DNA from: Sphingobacterium sp. PCS056
GTDB lineage: Bacteria > Bacteroidota > Bacteroidia > Sphingobacteriales > Sphingobacteriaceae
Direction: 5' to 3'
Assembly (NCBI RefSeq): GCF_023273895.1
Contig: NZ_CP096883.1
Span: 186,001-250,000, forward strand
DNA: 64,000 nt
Within the stretch, counting starts at the first letter, position 1. The number at the start of each line of letters is the position of its first letter. The translations under genes were made by a program, and so were the position numbers. The notes below the pieces were generated by a model. That model was not told the origin of the DNA and did not search any database. It saw only the letters and a program-made list of their open reading frames with translations. Below are positions 59,784 through 64,000 of this stretch, piece by piece.

Positions 59784-60317
59784 ATGCAAAAATTATCCAT
59801 GGATCAGCTGCAACGTGCTGATGTTGAAACGTTCAAAAACCAAGAGAAAACAGCCATCACACTAGTGCTAGACAATGTGAGGAGTATGCACAACGTCGGA
59901 TCAGCTTTTAGAACGGCTGACGGATTTGCTATAGAAAAAATATTCTTGTGTGGGATCACAGCTACACCTCCACACCGTGAAATTGAAAAAACGGCTTTAG
60001 GTGCAACACAATCTATTCCATGGGAACATGTCAAGGAAACGACCGAAGCGATTAGCACATTGAAAGAACAAGGATATACCATTATTGCAATCGAACAGGC
60101 GGAGAATAGTATCCTTTTGCAGGACTTTGTTCCCGCTAAAGATACCAAGTATGCTTTGGTATTTGGCAATGAAGTAAATGGGGTTGATGAAGAGGTGATG
60201 GAACAAATAGATCATTGCATCGAAATTCCACAATTTGGAACGAAACATTCCTTCAATGTTTCTGTCACAATTGGCATCGTAACTTGGGATTTTATTCAAA
60301 AAAGTAAGTTCTGCTAA
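59784..60317 (+). CDS. SpoU/TrmH-family RNA methyltransferase
   Basis: 177 residues. SPOUT motifs: motif 1 LVLDNVRSMHNVGSAFRTADGF, motif 2 ALVFGNEVNGVDEEVM, motif 3 HSFNVSVTIGIVTWDF, which together form the trefoil-knot SAM site. It 2'-O-methylates a ribose in tRNA or rRNA; the substrate cannot be assigned (the rather short protein lacks an N-terminal RNA-binding domain). A second start at 59799 would give 172 residues. Confidence 0.9.
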   Translation: MQKLSMDQLQRADVETFKNQEKTAITLVLDNVRSMHNVGSAFRTADGFAIEKIFLCGITATPPHREIEKTALGATQSIPWEHVKETTEAISTLKEQGYTIIAIEQAENSILLQDFVPAKDTKYALVFGNEVNGVDEEVMEQIDHCIEIPQFGTKHSFNVSVTIGIVTWDFIQKSKFC

Positions 60318-60378
60318 TTTTTTATCAATTAAGGACATATAAGTATGCAGATTACTTCCTATTTCCAATGCAAAATAG

Positions 60379-60386
60379 TAGATTTG
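60379..60386 (+). promoter_or_regulatory. -7 element candidate of sucD
   Basis: TAGATTTG matches TAnnTTTG, 22 bp before the sucD ATG at 60409. A -33 TTG at the expected distance is missing, so this is tentative. Confidence 0.4.
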
Positions 60387-60408
60387 TGATGCAAAATTTT
60401 AAGAAGAA

Positions 60409-61287
60409 ATGAGTGTATTAGTTAATAAAGATTCAAAAGTAGTTGTTCAAGGTTTCACTGGAACAGAAGGTACTTATCATGCAAGTCAAATGATCGAGTA
60501 CGGAACAAACGTAGTTGGTGGTGTTACGCCAGGAAAAGGTGGTCAAACACATTTAGACCGTCCCGTATTCAATACTGTTAAAGATGCTGTAGAAAAAGCT
60601 GGTGCTAACGTTTCTATTATTTTCGTACCTCCTGCATTTGCAGCTGATGCGATTATGGAAGCTGCAGAAGCAGGTATCGAAGTAATCGTATGTATTACTG
60701 AGGGTATACCTACTAAAGATATGATTCAAGTAAAATCTTACTTGACTGACAAAAATTCTCGTTTAATCGGACCTAACTGCCCGGGTATCATTACTGCTGA
60801 TGAAGCTAAAATCGGTATCATGCCAGGTTTCATCTTCAAAAAAGGTAATGTTGGTGTTGTTTCCAAATCAGGGACTTTAACTTACGAAGCTGTTGATCAA
60901 ACTGTAAAAGCTGGTCTAGGTATTACTACTGCTATCGGTATTGGTGGTGACCCTATCATTGGTACTACAACTAAAGAAGCGGTAGAATTATTAATGAATG
61001 ATCCAGAAACAGAAGCAATCATCATGATCGGTGAAATCGGTGGTGGTATGGAAGCTGAAGCTGCTCTTTGGATCAAAGAACATGGTACTAAACCTGTAGT
61101 AGGTTTTATCGCAGGTCAAACAGCGCCTCCAGGACGTCGTATGGGTCACGCTGGTGCTATTGTTGGTGGCGCAGACGATACTGCTGCTGCTAAGATGAAA
61201 ATCATGGCTGAGTGCGGTATCCGTGTAGTACAATCTCCTGCTGAGATTGGAAAAGCAATCGCTGAAGAATTAGCTAAAAAAGCATAA
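60409..61287 (+). CDS. sucD: Succinyl-CoA synthetase alpha subunit
   Basis: 292 residues, usual length. N-terminal CoA-binding domain ([51 protein letters not shown]) and C-terminal ligase domain with the phosphohistidine His247 in [12 protein letters not shown]; also NCPGIIT and SKSGTLTYE. It forms succinyl-CoA/succinate with nucleotide phosphorylation in the TCA cycle. sucC is not adjacent. Codon use is strongly biased (e.g. GGT, CGT), as in highly expressed genes. Confidence 0.96.
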   Translation: MSVLVNKDSKVVVQGFTGTEGTYHASQMIEYGTNVVGGVTPGKGGQTHLDRPVFNTVKDAVEKAGANVSIIFVPPAFAADAIMEAAEAGIEVIVCITEGIPTKDMIQVKSYLTDKNSRLIGPNCPGIITADEAKIGIMPGFIFKKGNVGVVSKSGTLTYEAVDQTVKAGLGITTAIGIGGDPIIGTTTKEAVELLMNDPETEAIIMIGEIGGGMEAEAALWIKEHGTKPVVGFIAGQTAPPGRRMGHAGAIVGGADDTAAAKMKIMAECGIRVVQSPAEIGKAIAEELAKKA

Positions 61288-61301
61288 GCTATATAACATA
61301 T

Positions 61302-61339
61302 AAAAAATGCCTTGAAACTTTAATTTCAAGGCATTTTTT
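61302..61339. terminator. Bidirectional terminator, sucD / DUF4252 operon
   Basis: A 16-bp perfect stem (61302-61317 and 61324-61339) with core TGCCTTGAAA / TTTCAAGGCA, a 6-nt loop and six A or T on each side lies between convergent transcription units. Confidence 0.9.
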
Positions 61340-61367
61340 ATATCCTTATTTTTTTAATCCAGACTTA

Positions 61368-61835
61368 TCAAAGATCTAATGGAAGATTGCCCTTTAAGAT
61401 CACTGTAACTCGAGAATAATCCTCAGACTTAACATCGATAAGTAAATCCTGAGCACTATTGTTCTCAAAATTTGATGCTAAAACCTGAATTAACATCCCT
61501 TCGTTCTCCATAGCGTAGATCGTTTTCAGATCGGCTTTCTTGATCGCACTCTCCAGAGATTTTGATTCCTTGACTTGCTTTGACCCCAGTTGGCAGATGG
61601 TAATATCCTGAATATCTTTTAATAAAGAATCTGGCAAAAATTGTTTGACATCAATTAATAAATTTTCTTTCTTAAGATTGGATACATCATTTATATTAGA
61701 GGCATTGAATCTAAAAATTTGTATCCCTTCTTGATTTTTGGGTAATGAATTGACAAATTCATTAACTTTTGATAGTTGCGCTTGAGCGTTGAATACACTA
61801 AAGACAAGTATGATGGCAGCTATTAATTTTTCCAT
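61368..61835 (-). CDS. DUF4252 family protein (copy 3)
   Basis: 155 residues with a signal peptide ending NAQAQ (about 1-19). The DUF4252 domain follows (LSKVNEFVNSLPKNQEGIQIFRFNASNINDVSNL ... GMLIQVLASNFENNSAQDLLIDVKSEDYSRVTVILKGNLPLDL), a small exported domain found almost only in Bacteroidota. Function unknown. It is the last gene of the sigma-factor operon, 2 bp after copy 2. Confidence 0.88.
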   Translation of the reverse strand: MEKLIAAIILVFSVFNAQAQLSKVNEFVNSLPKNQEGIQIFRFNASNINDVSNLKKENLLIDVKQFLPDSLLKDIQDITICQLGSKQVKESKSLESAIKKADLKTIYAMENEGMLIQVLASNFENNSAQDLLIDVKSEDYSRVTVILKGNLPLDL

Positions 61836-61837
61836 AA

Positions 61838-62365
61838 CTAGTTTATAATTTTAGATTTTTCCTTCTTATTTTCATAATACTCAATCATCCTAGACAGCTC
61901 ATTTAGATCCAAATCTGCTTTAATATCGACAAATACATAGTCCTCCTCATCAGCTATCCCCAATAGCACACGTTTCACATGATCTTTCTTCATCTCTGTA
62001 TTAATCGTAATTTTTGATCCATCACTGTATAGACTCATTAGCTCTTCAAAATTATTCTTAGCCAGATAGGCATGATACTTAGTCATCAGATTATCTTTTT
62101 TATTTCCAGAAATCGTCATAACTTTCAACTTCTTGATTTTCCGTAAAGCCAATGCAGCCACGGCATCATCTTCATCCAATTCTTTAATCTTACTTTTAAG
62201 AAATGTTCTCGTCAAAAACATAGGTACCCTTACTGAAGCAACCTCTGTATCACTTGACAAGTCGCGCTTACTTATAAAAGACATATTTGGACTGGTTTTC
62301 ACAAAACAGCTTTGCAATGTCAGACAGAACATGAGCAGTGCCCCGATAGTTAGTATTTGTTTCAT
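61838..62365 (-). CDS. DUF4252 family lipoprotein (copy 2)
   Basis: 175 residues. Unlike its sisters it has a lipobox (LTLQSC, Cys 20), so it is probably anchored in the outer membrane. The domain contains SVRVPMFLTRTFLKSKIKELDEDDAVAALALRKIKKLKVMTISG and DEEDYVFVDIKADLDLNELSRMIEYYENKKEKS. It lies 7 bp after copy 1. Confidence 0.87.
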   Translation of the reverse strand: MKQILTIGALLMFCLTLQSCFVKTSPNMSFISKRDLSSDTEVASVRVPMFLTRTFLKSKIKELDEDDAVAALALRKIKKLKVMTISGNKKDNLMTKYHAYLAKNNFEELMSLYSDGSKITINTEMKKDHVKRVLLGIADEEDYVFVDIKADLDLNELSRMIEYYENKKEKSKIIN

Positions 62366-62372
62366 AGTACCG

Positions 62373-62843
62373 TTATTTATTGTTAACCAATTTATTCACA
62401 TCATCATAACTGACCTTACCATCGAGAATCATAAAAATGGTACTGCCATCGGACTGTATACTGAGCAATAGATTTTTTATTACATCTGTGGCTGTATCCT
62501 CTGCCAAAAACTTAATTTTATTACCCTCAGAATTGATCGTGATCAACTCTTCATATTTCAACTTATTAATGGCTTTTGAAACATCAGATTGCAGTCCTAG
62601 ATCGGCTTCTTCTAAGATCAGCATCTTAATGCTGTTAATTTTAGAAAGCAGCGGCTTGATGCTATTAACCTCATTATCGGACAGCTTCATTTTATTGAGC
62701 ATACTGAACATGGGTTTTCCAATTTTGATAGAAGTTACACCCTTTCCTTCTTTATACTGCTCAAAAATCTCATCCAATTTTGATAGTTGAGCGTGTGCTA
62801 AACTCGAGCACAACAGTGCAATTACTAATAATATCGTTTTCAT
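62373..62843 (-). CDS. DUF4252 family protein (copy 1)
   Basis: 156 residues with a signal peptide ending AHAQ (about 1-18). The domain reads LSKLDEIFEQYKEGKGVTSIKIGKPMFSMLNKM ... FLAEDTATDVIKNLLLSIQSDGSTIFMILDGKVSYDDVNKLV. It lies 5 bp after the anti-sigma gene, so it is co-transcribed with it. Being periplasmic and operonic with an anti-sigma factor, it is a candidate sensor or effector of the same response. Confidence 0.88.
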   Translation of the reverse strand: MKTILLVIALLCSSLAHAQLSKLDEIFEQYKEGKGVTSIKIGKPMFSMLNKMKLSDNEVNSIKPLLSKINSIKMLILEEADLGLQSDVSKAINKLKYEELITINSEGNKIKFLAEDTATDVIKNLLLSIQSDGSTIFMILDGKVSYDDVNKLVNNK

Positions 62844-62848
62844 AATTT

Positions 62849-63505
62849 CTATAATTCAATACTTAAACATTTTATATTTTCGACTTCTTTCATTCCCTTT
62901 TTTAAATTTGAGGAAGCAAATAGTAAGGCATTTTCTGTAATTTTTAATGCCTCTTCCTCATTTGTAATCTTAACACCATTTACTTCAACATAAAACTCCT
63001 CTTCAGCAACTTGATTTGCAGCGGTATCAACAGCTACTTCCAATATGGATGATCGATGTTTGACGACCCTATGCCTTACTGCTGCTGTCTGAGTCACCAT
63101 TTTTTCGGAGTTTTGTCTATTCTCTACCAATGAATCTACTTTAATGCGATCTGGCTCGGACGCCTTTTTCAACGGCTTATTCAGATTTGCAGTCTGCTCA
63201 ATAGGCGACACGACTTGTTGACTAGGCAAATACCAAATCCCCAAACAAATCAGCAAAATTGCAGCTGCTATTGAAGAGAACATCGTCCAGATCTTTCGTT
63301 GAGGTAGCCTATGAACTGTTTTCGGAGCTTCATCAGTACGAGCTAAAAAAGAATCAAAATCCATTAACATCTCATCTGTATTTTTTTCAGCCAATAGCGA
63401 AAAATATCCATCCTCACTATGCTCCTTCAGCAACCTTTCTTCTGCAAGAGTGGTCTCGCCGGCTAAATATTTAGCTTCTAATTGCTTTAATTCTTCTTTC
63501 TTCAT
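62849..63505 (-). CDS. Putative membrane-bound anti-sigma factor
   Basis: 218 residues from ATG 63505 (a TTG at 63511 is the alternative). A cytoplasmic N-terminal part (about 1-75, ELKQLEAKYLAGETTLAEERLLKEH) is followed by one membrane helix (about 80-97, MFSSIAAAILLICLGIWYLP) and a periplasmic tail. The N-terminal LEAKYLAGETTLAEE pattern is common in Bacteroidota anti-sigma proteins. It overlaps the sigma gene by 35 bp, indicating coupling. Confidence 0.82.
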   Translation of the reverse strand: MKKEELKQLEAKYLAGETTLAEERLLKEHSEDGYFSLLAEKNTDEMLMDFDSFLARTDEAPKTVHRLPQRKIWTMFSSIAAAILLICLGIWYLPSQQVVSPIEQTANLNKPLKKASEPDRIKVDSLVENRQNSEKMVTQTAAVRHRVVKHRSSILEVAVDTAANQVAEEEFYVEVNGVKITNEEEALKITENALLFASSNLKKGMKEVENIKCLSIEL

Positions 63506-63986
63506 AATCAAATACTTTTGTCAAATTGACTTTTACTACATTTCGAGCACGGGACAAATTTACACGGACTGCATTTTCATCGATCCCAACTAAATTTACA
63601 ATATCAGCAATTTCATACTCCTCGATATCTCTCAGATACATAACCAACCGCTGCTTTTCTGGTAGACGATCGATTAACTTTAAGATCAGCTCCCTGGTCA
63701 ATGACGGATAGCTTTCTTTTTGAATATCCTGATCCAGCTGAGCCATATATTTTGTTTTTACTCCTTCACGATTCAAGCGATTCAATGCTAAGTTTTTTGT
63801 CATTCGCATAGCATACGCCTCTATATTCGCTACTTTTAAAAGTTCAGTTCTCGCTTCCCACAATTTTAGCAATACTTCCTGAACCAAATCAAAGGCATCA
63901 TCTTGATCAAGTAAAAACCTATTTGCAAAACGAAATAACCGATCCTTATGGATGAAGACTGTCGTTTTAAAGGTTTCCTGGTTCAT
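63471..63986 (-). CDS. ECF sigma-70 factor
   Basis: 171 residues, ATG 63986, 14 bp from the window edge. Region 2: IHKDRLFRFANRFLLDQDDAFDLVQEVLLKLWEARTELLKVANIEAYAMRMTKNLALNRL; region 4: LIDRLPEKQRLVMYLRDIEEYEIADIVNLVGIDENAVRVNLSRARNVVKVNL. It heads the operon with an anti-sigma and three DUF4252 genes, and probably controls them and genes elsewhere. Its promoter lies to the right of the window. Confidence 0.95.
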   Translation of the reverse strand: MNQETFKTTVFIHKDRLFRFANRFLLDQDDAFDLVQEVLLKLWEARTELLKVANIEAYAMRMTKNLALNRLNREGVKTKYMAQLDQDIQKESYPSLTRELILKLIDRLPEKQRLVMYLRDIEEYEIADIVNLVGIDENAVRVNLSRARNVVKVNLTKVFDYEERRIKAIRS

Positions 63987-64000
63987 AAATTTTAATCGCT

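Noticed and set aside
1..64000. CRISPR arrays, insertion sequences, prophage
   Set aside because: No regularly spaced repeats, transposase or phage structural genes seen.

Overview
The window looks like chromosomal DNA of a Bacteroidota member, most probably Sphingobacteriaceae (Sphingobacterium/Pedobacter type). The DNA is AT-rich. There are two SusC/SusD pairs, one with a FecR anti-sigma and an ECF sigma factor, and families typical of the phylum (DUF4252, DUF6266, DUF1599, DUF3037 with a HipA-like kinase, TamB, Bacteroidota-type LptD). Several promoters fit the Bacteroidota pattern TTTG / about 19 nt / TAnnTTTG, and Shine-Dalgarno sequences are mostly absent. I see no phage, insertion sequence, CRISPR array or rRNA.

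Layout. 1-4.7 kb: 3' part of tamB, trigger factor and tRNA-Leu(UAG). 4.8-8.3 kb: a small operon (membrane protein, winged-helix regulator, Coq4-like protein, CreD, lipoprotein) with two near-identical palindromes that probably bind the regulator. 8.4-10.4 kb: DUF6266 protein and Hsp20. 10.6-13.4 kb: an ABC exporter with a NEW3-domain membrane protein. 13.5-27.2 kb: one long leftward locus: ECF sigma, FecR, SusC, SusD, Calx-beta-like lipoprotein, M16 peptidase, beta-propeller-like lipoprotein, metallophosphoesterase, and a frameshifted membrane-protein gene. 27.6-36.6 kb: small conserved-looking protein, S9 peptidase, MCE/MlaD protein, amidase, LptD and CinA, i.e. mainly envelope genes. 36.7-43.0 kb: 2-oxoacid dehydrogenase E2, MATE exporter, TatA, Tex. 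43.3-48.4 kb: a second SusC/SusD pair without enzymes. 48.4-49.2 kb: a 783-bp gene-free stretch with five perfect DnaA boxes and an AT-rich block, a strong candidate for the chromosome origin. 49.2-64 kb: cysM-cysE, DUF3037/HipA-like pair, DUF1599/DoxX/aroK/GDPD operon, succinate CoA-transferase, AraC regulator with a DUF1080 hydrolase, rpsT, a SpoU methyltransferase, sucD, and a sigma/anti-sigma operon with three tandem DUF4252 genes.

How it fits together. Much of the window serves the envelope: LptD and TamB for outer-membrane assembly, MlaD-type lipid transport, amidase, TatA and two TonB-dependent uptake pairs. The FecIR-controlled SusCD locus carries a peptidase and a phosphoesterase instead of glycosidases, which points to peptide or phosphorylated substrates rather than a classical polysaccharide. 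The most notable single object is the putative oriC at about 48.55-49.03 kb. All functional calls come from reading the sequence; no database search was run.
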